Shown here piece by piece: positions 1-11,869 of a stretch of DNA of 64,000 nucleotides. Source of the DNA: Paralichthys olivaceus (Eukaryota > Chordata > Actinopteri > Pleuronectiformes > Paralichthyidae). Under the pieces are notes generated by a model. The model was not told the origin of the DNA, searched no databases, and worked only from the letters and a program-made list of their open reading frames with translations. The first letter of the stretch is position 1, and every line of letters starts with the position of its first letter. The stretch covers positions 2,170,001 through 2,234,000 of the forward strand of contig NC_091111.1 in NCBI RefSeq assembly GCF_024713975.1, written 5' to 3'. The position numbers and the translations under genes are program-made.

Positions 1-3000
1 TTCAAAAAACACAACCCTAGGAAAGAACAATAATAATAATAATAATACTAATGGTTGAAAAAGACTATGTTAGATGTTCTCTGTATTATTTTTGGTGCAG
101 CAGTGACATGTGCTCTTTGAGTGATAAAAACGTGGACTCCTTGTGCTTCATTTAAATGCCGTACCAGACTGAGATTTGCTTTAACCGACATCTGAATGGT
201 TATTTTTGTCGGTGTGCGTAGACGAGTTGTGCCATAATATTTGAGGAACACTTTCAGTTTGGGACAAATCAGTGCTTGTTTATGTCACAGAAGATTGATA
301 CTGGATACTTCTCTGTAAACACATTTAGAGCTAAGACTGGAAACGCAAGCTGTTTTAGCTTGACATCAATTCAAGAGTCACTTCTGCAGGACAGCTGAGT
401 TTATTCAACAGAATAGTTATTAACAAATCCGGGAATCCAAAACTAGTCACACCAGGTCCAAACTATATTCATATGACCAGGATTTAAGTACTATCCCAGT
501 GTACAGCTGCATGTCCATATACAGTATCTAACCTGAGTGGATCCATGTATACTTGTTTTCAGCTATCAGTCTTGGGTCAGTCCTGGGGTCTATAGATGAA
601 GTCTACATTACAATGCAAGGCCTGGGCCACAGTAGGTGTGTGTTCAGCGTGTGGCGACTGTGTTGCTGATCTGCTGCTTTTTCATTTTCACTGTTTTGCT
701 GTGAACGACATGCAGCGCAGAAAATAGGCAGGATCAGGAAGAGCAGCGCAGCCCATGCAGGAGGTGAACCTGAGACGTGTTGCTCTCACAAGAAGTGTGA
801 CGACACTTACCGGTTAACATGGGCTTGGAAACGAAAAGGAAGATGTTCTGTGACGAACATGTGCCGCTCACGCAGCCAGTGTGGCCCAGACATAAGCAGA
901 GCACATTCCTCCAACAACAGTCCCCTTAAATTCAACCATCTGCATTAAATTGCACAAACTTATAGAAATCAGTCCCCCACATCACGATTCATGAATTATT
1001 CCCTTGAAATCTTTGAAAATAAAAAATAAAAATATCTTACGCTCTTAAAGAACGTGAATAATATTCAAGGGTTCTTCTCTGACACATAACACATCCTTCC
1101 ACCAAGTTTCAGGGTCATCTGTCTACTAGCTTTAAATAAATTAATTTAAATAAACAACCTGTTTGGCAGAGGTTAGTTAGTTTACGCTATTTTGCATTAG
1201 CTGAGAACAACATTAGCTGAGTTTGTTACACACTGAATACTTACTCTCTCTTCAACGTCTGAGCTGTTGAATTTCTACAGAGCCCCTAAAGTCCACTTCA
1301 AGATCAATGACCTGTTTGCACAAGATCATTTCTTTGAGACTCATATCTGTATAGTGAAGGCATGATTGGCATATGCTTTGAAAAGCAAAGGGGCAAGTTG
1401 CCTTTACAACATTTAAGAGCTTACGGTTTCATTATATTCTTTCAAAGGTGAAAATAAAATTCATCCTCATTTGGGATTTAAAGGGCCCGGTAAATGTCAC
1501 ATTATAAAACTCGACAGCCTTATTGCACATTGTCACTGCTCCTGTTGTATGTCACAAATGAGCTGAGCAATTCAACAACAATTGTTCTTTATCTTGTTTT
1601 ACATATACAAGATTAGACATGCAAACAACACAAGTTTGTGACAGTACCACAGCAGTTTGTGGCTTGCTGCTAGCTAGTCAAATGGACGAAGCGTTTCAAA
1701 GCTGAGCAGACACAGGTGAAACTGGTTTCATCTGTAGCTTCTCATTTTGCTTCGATTCAATCAATAAACAAGACGGTTTCCCAAATGTGGAAGTGTTCCT
1801 TGTAGATGACATCATCTCACAGATGAAGAGAGAATATTTTGACGATGGGCAGCACAAATGTTAGATTGGTCGTCAAAAGTGAATTATTACTCGTGCTGTG
1901 TGCAAAGTGGTTTTGAGCATACAGCGGTAGTGATTGTACTCTTCTTTTCTCATCTGACCTGGAACGTTTGACATGCACATTTGCCTTATGTTTGGTTAAT
2001 TTGTGGTCTTAAGTCCTTGAAAACACAGGGAAAGATGAATTCTGTGTTCAAGTGTTGAAGTACTGTCAATGAAATAAAATGTTCTACAATTTTCTTAAAT
2101 AAGGCTTTGTGAGTTCTTTGTGAAGACGTGAAGCGGTGACTGTGCACAAGAGGTTTAAGGGGAACACGTGGAACACGAGCCAGGTTACTCCCGTACAGTT
2201 TGAAAACAAAATGACAACAGTGTAAGTATGTGTTTTATTTCATTTTAAATTTCATTGCAGGTCTAGGAAAGCAGACTGTGCCTCAGCTGAGTCAAAGGCA
2301 GAAAACAGTAGCTATACCAACAGTGAAGACTGGCAAAATGGGCGACAGAGTTAAAAAAAGCTGTGGACAGGCGTGTCCACAGGGGTAGAGGTCAGGCCGA
2401 AAACAACACCTGGTTCTCCTGGTTGTGGGTTGGGCCAAAAACCTCACCCTGTAAAAGAAGCATCCTGTCATGGAAGCAACGAGGAACGCTTCTACACCAG
2501 AGCCTGCAGTGGAGCTGAGCCAACCAACTGGCAGCATGACTACCTCTGATGAAAGCCTCCAGCAGACAGTCAGCGGTGTGGAGGGTAGTCTGCCTGGTCC
2601 TGAAGACAGACAGCATCTGGAAAACACAAACAAGGTCGGCCCAGAACAACACAGCAGCGGATACAGATATTTGATAAATGTACACACACACACACACAAA
2701 ACACAAAACGACGCATAAGTAAAGTACAGATACATGAAAATTGTATTTAAGTACAATAACAAAGTAATTGTACTTAGTTGTTCCCCACCTGCATGACCAT
2801 ACACATAGTGTAATATTTGATGGTGGGGGGAGCAGTTGGCTAAGTGAGGCTAGTGTGGTAACTTAGAGTATGTAAACATATGTGTGTGTGTGTGTGTGTG
2901 TGTGTGTACAGATGTGGGAATATAGATTCTATAGACTCTAGACACGACCCAAAGCAAATCGTATTTGGCCATCTGGTGGGAATGATGTCATCCTGATGTC

Positions 3001-3140
3001 ACAAGTAAGCCAGAGATGTATAGTGTAGTTTTACATACCATAAGATTAGATGTACAATCTATATCTTATTCAAATCATACAATCATTCTTCATATAAGTG
3101 AAATTATGTCATGATACATGACACCACATTACATATTAAA
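1..3140. other. intergenic, no supported gene
   Basis: AT-rich sequence. The frame at 2470-2718 and its antisense partner have no recognisable family. The frame upstream of 2470 on the same strand is interrupted by stops, so I do not call a gene. Confidence 0.6.
2881..2908. repeat. (TG)n microsatellite
   Basis: An uninterrupted run of alternating T and G. Confidence 0.95.
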
Positions 3141-3561
3141 GGGATAGTTCACCCACAAAATAAATATCCCCTCATTATCTACTCACCACTGTGCCAATGG
3201 GTGAAGTGTTTGCGTCCACAAAACACTTTGGGGGTTTCAGGGGTAAACAGCGTTGCAGCCAAATCCAATACAATTGAAGAAATGAGTGACTGATTCTTCG
3301 AAACAACATAAAAAAAACATAAAATGCCTCCATCGTGCTCCTGTGGTGTCATCCAAGTGTCCGTAAACCCTGACATTCAAGTTAGACTTGACGTGGAGTC
3401 ATTTACACAGGAGCAGTATGGACGCATTTTCTGTTTTGTCTTTTGTTTTTTTTTACTTTTGGAGAATCTGTCTCCGTTTACTTCAGTTGTGTTGGATTTG
3501 GCTGCAAGGCTCTTTTGTGGAGTAGATACTGAGTGAGTTTACCTTTTGGGTGAACTTTCCC
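3141..3561. mobile_element. short non-autonomous DNA transposon (GGGATAGTTCACCC type)
   Basis: The left end reads GGGATAGTTCACCCACAAAA, and the right end is its imperfect reverse complement (TTTTGGGTGAACTTTCCC). A second inverted pair lies inside: GCAGCCAAATCCAATACAAT near 3256 and ATTGGATTTGGCTGC-like sequence near 3490-3509. There is no transposase. This terminal sequence is very common in fish genomes. No clear target duplication remains. Confidence 0.7.
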
Positions 3562-3725
3562 TGTAATATAACATTAGCTATAGCCTGGTTGGGGTAAATG
3601 CAGCATACCTGCTCCCCTCTTATACGTTGTGTCTGGGTATAGAGAATATTTGCACTGAACCAAAACATGCACTTTTTATAATAATCACAACCAGATGTTT
3701 GTCAACAGATTGAATTCCCATTTTA

Positions 3726-3817
3726 CTGTGTGTGTGTGTGTGTGTGTGTGGGTGTGTGTGTGTGTGTGTGTGAGTGTGTGAGTGTGTGTGAGTGTGTGTG
3801 TGTGTGTGTGTGTGAGT

Positions 3818-3851
<34 letters not shown>
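3726..3851. repeat. imperfect (TG)n microsatellite with GAGTG interruptions
   Basis: About 125 bp of TG dinucleotides, interrupted several times by GAG. It precedes the long TC tract. Confidence 0.95.
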
Positions 3852-3852
<1 letters not shown>

Positions 3853-3956
3853 TTCATTAGGTCTCCTTTAAGCCTCTCTCCCCCTGCTGCAGCCCCTCCT
3901 CACTCTCCTGCATGACGCTCTCTCCCTCCCTCTCTCCTTCCTCACACATTCTTACC

Positions 3957-4036
<80 letters not shown>
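3957..4036. repeat. (TC)n followed by (AC)n microsatellite
   Basis: About 62 bp of pure TC is followed by eight AC units. The pyrimidine mirror tract lies directly upstream of the candidate dse first exon. Confidence 0.95.
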
Positions 4037-4135
4037 TCTTTACTTTCTTTGACTCCTCTCTTCGATCACACTCTCCTCGTCGCCGTGAAGAGAAGAAATG
4101 AGCGCAGCGCGGACGGGACCGCGGATCAGTGACAG
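4037..4135 (+). promoter_or_regulatory. dse: probable dse promoter and non-coding first exon
   Basis: A CpG-containing stretch follows the TC/AC microsatellite and ends in GACAG followed by GTAACG, a good splice donor at 4136. The next acceptor on this strand that suits dse is CCTCTCAG at 6291-6294, just before the start-codon exon. I infer a 5' UTR exon here. The transcription start is not visible, and the ATG at 4099 in this exon could be a further upstream ATG. Confidence 0.45.
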
Positions 4136-6294
4136 GTAACGTGAACGTCTCCTCACTCCGCTGCTCTTTTGCGCGGTCCCGACAGGAACGAGAAGAGAGG
4201 ATCGATCGACACCATCGATACACTGATCGTCTCTAATGGAGGCTGGGGGGGGGGGGTTTGATCCCATCGTGCGGCGGAGAAGAGTGACACGTGAGGGAGA
4301 CACAGCTGCAGACATAGTTGAGGAAAGTGAAGGAGAAGTAGTGCGTAACTATTGGAGAGAGGAGGGAGAAGAACAGAGTGTGGTGGAGAAACTTCTGCTG
4401 CTGAGGGACATGTACGAGTCAGACATGACTTTTCTATATCTGTCAATCTGAGGAGCATCTCGTCTCTGTACCCACAGGAAGTCAGACATGAGACAGCCGA
4501 GGCCCAGGGGAAGGTGCACATCTGGCTCCAGACCAGCCTGAAGCTTACTGTCTGAGGCTTTATTTATTTGTTCACCAATAAACACACAATTAACAGAAGA
4601 ATAGAAGCTGTTTGTGTCAAATCCAAATGACTGAATCAGAGGCCTTACAGTGATTTTACAGTTCTGGGCCTGTTCTGTGAGTCTGTTACTGAGTAACAGA
4701 TACAAACTTTAAACTTCCTGAGGTCTTGTTTATTTGTTTTTCATGAGATGTGAACAGCATTTCGTTAATGTTGTGAATACCCCCCCCCCCCCCCAGGCAA
4801 AGCTTAGATCAAGTAAGGACTTTAGCATTGATAGTAGTGCAAACACATGAAACCTTCCTCTGGGGTTTAAAAAAAAAAATCAGGACAATTTGAATCTAAA
4901 TATTTCAAAAACAAGATTAAGAATGTGAGCATAAGTTGATATATGGCCCTTGTCTATATTTCCTATGCTGCTCGTATTGTTAGTATGTCTGCAGAATGCG
5001 CCTCAGTATTTCTCTGCAGGACTGTGCCGAAACATTTTTTTATTTTGAGAAATATGATTTTAGAGCAGCAACAGCATTATTCATCATTCATTATTCCGTT
5101 ATTATTATTCCAGGGGAATTAACAGGTTGCATGGTTTATAAATTGTAGCAAAATATAGAAAAATACCATCAAAATGCCTCAATTTCAAGGTCAAATTTGA
5201 GGTATTTTATTTATTATTACATCAAACAGAGAGAGGCTGTAACCTGCATCATGTTTGGCTTTTTTGCCCTATAAAAAATTTGAAAGTTAATCAATTATAA
5301 ACACTTTTTTAATTTGAATTCCCTGTTAGATGACTTATCAATTAACTGATTTATCTATATCCATTGAATTTGATGAAATATCTTACAGTAAGTTGGTTTT
5401 AAAGTTGTCTAACTGTAAAAACTGAGCCTTGGCTTGTAACACAGTTACAGCTTCCCTATGATAACTTAGTCCAAAGTTGTGTTGACCTTTCCAACATGAC
5501 TATGAGCTGAGCGGTAACCATCATGTTCACCACAGAGGAATGTGACGCCTCCTAAGGTCAAATCTCAGAATTAACAACAGTGGGAGAACCATTTTTAGCT
5601 TCCCCTCGTTCATCAAACAACACAAACTCCATGCACACGTCGGACAGCAAACGCCTATTAGAACGTGCTCCCGTCTAGACGGCGTTTAAATGACTACCAA
5701 ATGGTTTTCCACCAGGCCTTTTCCAATAGCTCCACTAAGGTCATGGAATTTACCCTCATGTTCAGAGCAGAGACGCTGGGCCAGCCCTTGTCTTTCTGTG
5801 AAGCACAGCACTTTGGTTTGGAGCCGCTCAGCAGACCAGAGTAATGTTACTGCAGTAATGGGCCATTTATGACCTCCGGCTCTGCTCGTCTGGACATCTG
5901 GGTGTGCATGGCTGGACTTGTCTCACAACAGCTACTCAGAAATAAATCCTGAGGTGTATATATAAAGCATCAGTGTGCAGAGGTGTAACAAGCTCCAGTT
6001 TTGTAACATGCATGTAGCTATTGGCAGAAGGTTCTTACTGAATTCTTAGAAATGATAAAGAGTTTTGGGGAAATGTGAACATATATGTTTTGTCAACAAG
6101 AGGTCCTTTTTCATCCGAAAGTCCTGTGAATACTGTTTAACTGTTGTGCTCAGTATGGAAAGCCTGCATCATCAGGACTACAGCTGTATCTAATTATTCC
6201 AGGAATGCTGGGCTTTGTAAAAAAAAAAAAACGTTGTGCAGAATATGTGCTGGCTTTCTCAAAATCCTTCTCTTCCCCCTCTGTTCCCTCTCAG
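4136..6294 (+). other. dse 5' UTR intron (inferred)
   Basis: No gene is seen inside. It contains a G-run near 4245-4256, a poly-C run of 15 at 4780-4794 and AT-rich unique sequence. Open frames on both strands at 4153-4705 show no recognisable protein and overlap one another. Confidence 0.4.
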
Positions 6295-6338
6295 CTGAGC
6301 TCCTTTGGCAATGCCACAGTCTCCCCTCTGATGAGATG
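6295..6338 (+). promoter_or_regulatory. dse: dse 5' leader with two mini upstream ORFs
   Basis: After the acceptor at 6294 the leader contains ATG 6311 (six codons, stop TGA 6329-6331) and then ATG 6331 (two codons, stop TGA 6337-6339). The second stop shares bases with the presumed main start at 6339. Such packed ATGs usually lower or regulate translation; that effect is inferred. Confidence 0.5.
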
Positions 6339-9300
6339 ATGAGGACCTACACCCGCGGGGCGCCCACAGTCTTCTTCCTAAGTCTTCTGTGGCCCCTGCT
6401 TGTCCCGACGGTGGTGGCTGCGACGGAAGTGGACCCCAGCGGAGGAATCCCCTTCATGGGAGGCAACTATGATGGACATCCCATGCTGTACTTCAGCCGG
6501 GGGAACGTGGAGGAGCTGCAGTACGCAGCGGCGGGGACTCACCGGGACATGGCGAGGAGGATTCGTGTGGCTGGGGAAACAATGCTGGAGCGCCGGGAGG
6601 AGTACCTGCCGCCCTGGAGCCCCGCAGAGTTCAGCGCCCGCTGGAACGAGGTGTACGGGAACAACCTGGGTGTGCTGTCCATGTTCTGCCTGCTGTACCC
6701 TCACAGGGCCGGGGCCCTCGACCTGGCCAAGGAATACATGGAGAGGATGGCGGCTCAGCCTAGTTGGTAGATTTACTGTCTTTTATTATTTCATCTTTTT
6801 CAGGGCTCCAGAGTTTGACTAAAAATCTGTAAAGTCCAACTAAGCATTTTCCTTGGTCGCACCAGTGCGCCTAACATTCAGCTGGTCTGTCTATGTGTAT
6901 TTGATTGAGTCCTGTCGCTTCCTCACCTCCTCTGCAGAGTTTACACTCACACACACACTGACCCCACACAGACACACGGACAGTGAAGCAGAGATGAGAG
7001 AGGCAGTGAACAAGAAGGAACATGTCGAACGGTGGCGATGACAAAAAAGTGCGCATACAGGGTTTATGCGATGGAACGATTAGCGCTGCTGATTCAGGAT
7101 CAGAGCAGAAGAGGTGGTTGGTTTTTACCGTGTTATAGTTTCTGTCTGAGTTCTAATTCAAATTTCCAAGTGAATTTTTAGAATTAAGTTCATTACTCTG
7201 TGAAAGGGTTTAGTTGCATGATTATGCTATGATAGAATTCTTGCACCAGGGGTTTAAAATGCTTTCACAGTGAGGACAATAATATAATTTATCACAATCA
7301 TTTCTTGGATAAAATATCGAATAACAAAATTTGTTATTGTGACAGGCTTAATTTATTTCATATCCAGGAAAAATTGGTATTGTACAAGGAAATATCCTGA
7401 AGAATCAATATTCAAACTAACCCAGCCCTTAAGAAATCACAAATGCATGTCAAGAAAATTTAATAGCCGAAAGTGAGATGAAAAAGTTGGTCTGCAGCCC
7501 TGTATTTAGTTTCACACTGAGAGATTTAAGGCCTTGTTCAACTGTCGGCTTGTCGTGTTAACATCTACAAAAGATATATGAACCAGCCTCCTGTTTCTTT
7601 TCCCAGAGAAAAAGTGAAAATGTAGTCAGGAGAGTTTACAGATGCTACCTTATATCTCTTTTCACCCATATGTGTACATCAAAAGGATTTTGGTGGCTTT
7701 TCTACCCCCCCAATACCCACAGTGTTCCGGTTTCTCTCTGGTAAAGATGCACTTTAGTCTGAAAAATCTGTGGCACAGGAAATATGTTTAGCAGCTGTGT
7801 GCGGAACATGCACCCCCTGATGAAAGGAAATGAAACGTTCAGATGTGAGCTGAACAACAGACAGGGACTGAGTCCACTTTGCTTTAATTGTGAGTTATGA
7901 AAGCCGAAGATCCTGCAGCTCATCAATCATGTTGAAATATCTTGCTGTAATTTTAGTGTTTCACTTGATTTAATCAGTGAAAGTTTAAATGTATATGTTT
8001 GTTTCTATATACAATTTATCTATTTCTTATTGTCAGTGTCTTCAAGTTAAATTTACACTGCGTTGTCACGTTGATATTTAAAGAAGAAAATCTGTCTGAA
8101 CCATTTGCAATAAAAACAGACTGAACCGTTATTAATACCTTGAGAGGTCAACAAGTCAGCAGACTCGGCCTCCTCAGAGAATGTCTGGTCTTTTCAGAGT
8201 CGGCCGGGACTGGACTTAATGTTAGCATCATCCTCAACAGAGCTCCTGAATTATCCTAACAATTTGATTAAGCTCAATGAACATTAGCTCTGGCTGGCAG
8301 GGGCAAAATGCCTGAGAAGTGGATAAGAGCCATTCAAGTTCTCCTCAGCTTTAAAAGAAGGAGGGTCTCAGAAAATGATGCTCGGTGAATATTTGCATCC
8401 GGTGTCGGTATCCATGGTAACCTCTGACTGTTCATTTACATACATTCACAGAAAGAGAATTTACAGTCATCTCACGGTGACCCGACTTTCACAGTCATAC
8501 TTTCATGTACAATTTCGGGAAATGAATATTAGTGCCCAGTCATGTCAAGACAAAGAAAAATATCTGGCTACTTGATCCAAACTATTAAAGGTTCAAAGTG
8601 TAATATTCACAGTATATAGCGACATGACGAGACTAAACGTGACTGACAGGCATCGTGTCAGTGAGTTTACCACAGTAACACTGTTATTATAGTTGTGATC
8701 GCTTGAAACAAAGGGAGGTCTCTCCCGGATTCACTCGCTCTGCTGATGTTGTTGGTCATTTTACTGATTACTGACTAGATGAGGACTTATTTCTGCGTCT
8801 TTGTTCTTAGGTTCGAGTGTTGTTTATACGAACGGCTGGTTTGTTGATATCCATTTCCATCGTCCTCTCACATCCCAAGTCCTTCACATATCAGCTCAAA
8901 TGCTGTTATTGTGAAGCTTTTCAGTTATGCTACAATATGTTCACACATTGACGGTAAAAAAAGCGAGTGGTACATTTAAATTACCTCCTTCTCTGACCTA
9001 GATACAGAATGAGTCTTAAAGTGGGAGAATGTGAGAGATGTGTCACATTCTCCCACTTTAAGATTCAAATACCTTTATATTGAGTTACAGCTTAATTTTC
9101 TTTTAGAAAATTAAATGGCACATCTTCCTCTTACAAATGCAAGGTTGAATTAATCGGCAATAAAGCACACCGCTTGTCTTATGCTGGTATGACCATCAGC
9201 TTATTCTTACTGAGTCACTTCACTGAATTTACAAATCTCACCGTTTAACCTGTGACTGTCTTTTTTATCAAGTTATCAGAGTATTTTTTTCCTCATAATA

Positions 9301-11837
9301 CTTGATTACAAGTTTTTGCTTGTAGTTGATGTTCTTGTAGTTTTTGTAAGCTCAGTCAGCTCCGTGTCAGTTAGTTGGTTTTCACATCATTCACTGTATT
9401 TAAGTTCCATACCCCCCCCTGCTCCATGTGGAGAGCGAGCCGAGTCGAGCAGCTTAATCCTTTTCTTTTTGCTGTGCGGCTGCTGTGCCCTCCTCCAGAG
9501 CGAAGGGGATTTTCCAGCGTGCTCATTATGCGGTATTATACATTTTTCACAGAATCAGTTTGTGTGCCACAGCGCAGAAAGGAGAAGCCACCGAGCATGT
9601 GTTTTCACGTCTTGTGAACACACTGAGTTTTCTCCTCGCCACACTTTTATTATGGTCACTGAGTCTCTGAGGGCCTCTGCACAGCCGCTACAGGAATCAG
9701 TCAGCTGTGGTCTTCACACCCCTCAATTATGTCTGCAGCAACTCCACCAATCATGTTCCAATGGGCTACTTCTACTTTGTGGTGTAGTGGTGCCTGCACC
9801 TTTTTTTTTTTCTACACAGTCTGCAAAACTCACATAAGTCAAATTGTGTGTTCTTCTGCATAATTTGGCTGTAATTTCGTTCCAGTTTGTCTTTTTGCTA
9901 TATGCGTAAACTGCAATACAAAGAACTTTTAATTTTGGTTGATTTTGACGCTGCTCTGTGCAGAAGAGGTCGTGTTTCCGCCGTTTCCTGTCGTAAAAAA
10001 AACCTGGTCTGACTCAGCATGAGCATTTGTTACAGAAGAAGAGACGCAGCTGTTTGTAGGATGCATGGTGATAAGGGAATAATCTTGCAATTCACAAAAT
10101 AAAATAAACATTAGACATTCCTGTTTAGGAGGAGGAAATCCTTTATAATCACGTAATTCTCTCCATCTTTCACCTTTTAGCTCGTACTTTATCACTTGCT
10201 TTTTTTGTTCTTCTGTCGTGTCTCCTCTTTTTAGTTTTGCTGAGCATGCCCCAGCATCAGCCATGATTACAAAATGCAACGTTGTAAATAATCTCAACCG
10301 ACTAGCCTGCTTCTCATTGTGAAAGTTTGCAGGCGGAAATGTAAACATAGGCTTTTCCGCCCTGACTGCCTTTAAAGGTACAGTGTGTAGAATTTTGTGA
10401 TATCTAGTGTTGAAATTGCATGTTGCAGCTGAACACCCCTCACCTCACCCTCTCCTTCTGAACATGAAAAAGAACCTGTGGTAGCTTCAGTTGTCATAAA
10501 AACTCAAAAGGTGTTTAGTTTGTCCAGTCTGGACTAATGTAAAAAACATGGCGGCCTCCGTAGAGAGGACCCCCTCAATGTAAATATAAAGTATTTAAAT
10601 ATAAAGGTGGTATATTCTGAGGTAAAGAAAACTATAATTCATACAATTTAAATGAAACAAACTAGTGAAAACATCATGAGGATTATTCTACATTAAATTT
10701 CTGCCAATAGATCCCTTTCACCTGAATCTTACACACTGGACCTTTAATTGACTTTGAAAATAGTTTATAGAAAAAGCCAACTTTCAACCCGATTGTCTCC
10801 TTCGCTGTAGGTCACAAAGAGGCAGCAATAATAAAAATGTGGCCGTTTCACCAAAAGCCCAAATATCACTGACGCACTCTCTAAACTCATTTGTGCACCC
10901 AAATGAATACAGGGTTTATTTGGTGGAATAACTTTTTCACAGTCAGATGAGCAGAAGTTCAGATGTGAATCATGTGGAGAAATGAAGATCTGTCCCAACA
11001 GGTTTTCAGGGCTCTGTTTACCCAGCATGCCAGAGTAGCCGGCGGGCTGCCACAGTGTATAGTAATGGGAAACACTGCAGTGACATCATGAAGAACTCCT
11101 AATAATGTCATGCATTTAAAAAAATGAATTTTTTCAGGTGTGTCTGAATCCTATAGAAATGTAGACACAACCTAAAGGTTCTATAAGTTGAAAAATAGAG
11201 ATGACTATATTTCTCATGTTTAAATTTTGAACAGAATGTCACTCAACTTGTTTTTGTAAAAGCAGGAACATTGGCATGAATCATCCTATGTTCAAAAACA
11301 ATTCAAATGCTTTTTTCAATAATAAATCTGTAGAGCGTCTTCAGACAGTACAGAACTCAGCTGCCAAGCCAGAGTAAACAGGTTGGAACAGATCTTTTTG
11401 TACGTGTTTTAGGTCCAGATTACTTCTGGCCAATCTATTAACGGCTACAGATAAATTAAAAAGCAGAAAGCTGATTCATTACAGTCACTGTGTTCCGCCT
11501 CTTTTGCCCTTGATGATGACTGTTTACCTTTCAGGCAACCAAAGCCTGCTCCAACATGATTGGTCACACTATATGGAAACAGAAACTCGAAGGACCCGAA
11601 ACGTTTACAGAGTCTGTATATTCACAAACACTTATAGAGATTAATATGCCTAAATGCAATATATACAATATATGCATCACCCCTGTCATGCTGTTCACAT
11701 CAACTGAAGTTTTTTAGATAAATAAACTTGCGAGAGGAATCAAGGCCTTTCACATGACAAGCAGACTTGATGAAAGCTGCATGAAGAGTTTGAATCCAAC
11801 CCACAGACAAGGCAGAAAACCTGTGCTCTCTCTTTTC

Positions 11838-11869
<32 letters not shown>

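Noticed and set aside
2292..2804. Open frames on both strands near 2.3-2.8 kb
   Set aside because: No recognised family, stops in the extended frame, and each strand mirrors the other. No splice context was found.
3730..4223. Cys/Val-rich and Arg/Glu-repeat frames
   Set aside because: Translations of TG and TC microsatellites.
6144..6335. Longer N-terminus for dse
   Set aside because: It would cross the acceptor at 6294 and lacks similarity to the human protein; the signal peptide begins at 6339.
8587..8985. Third copy of the TTAA-flanked short element
   Set aside because: It starts with a similar TTAAAGGTTCAAAGTGTAA, but the interior and right end do not match the two clear copies.
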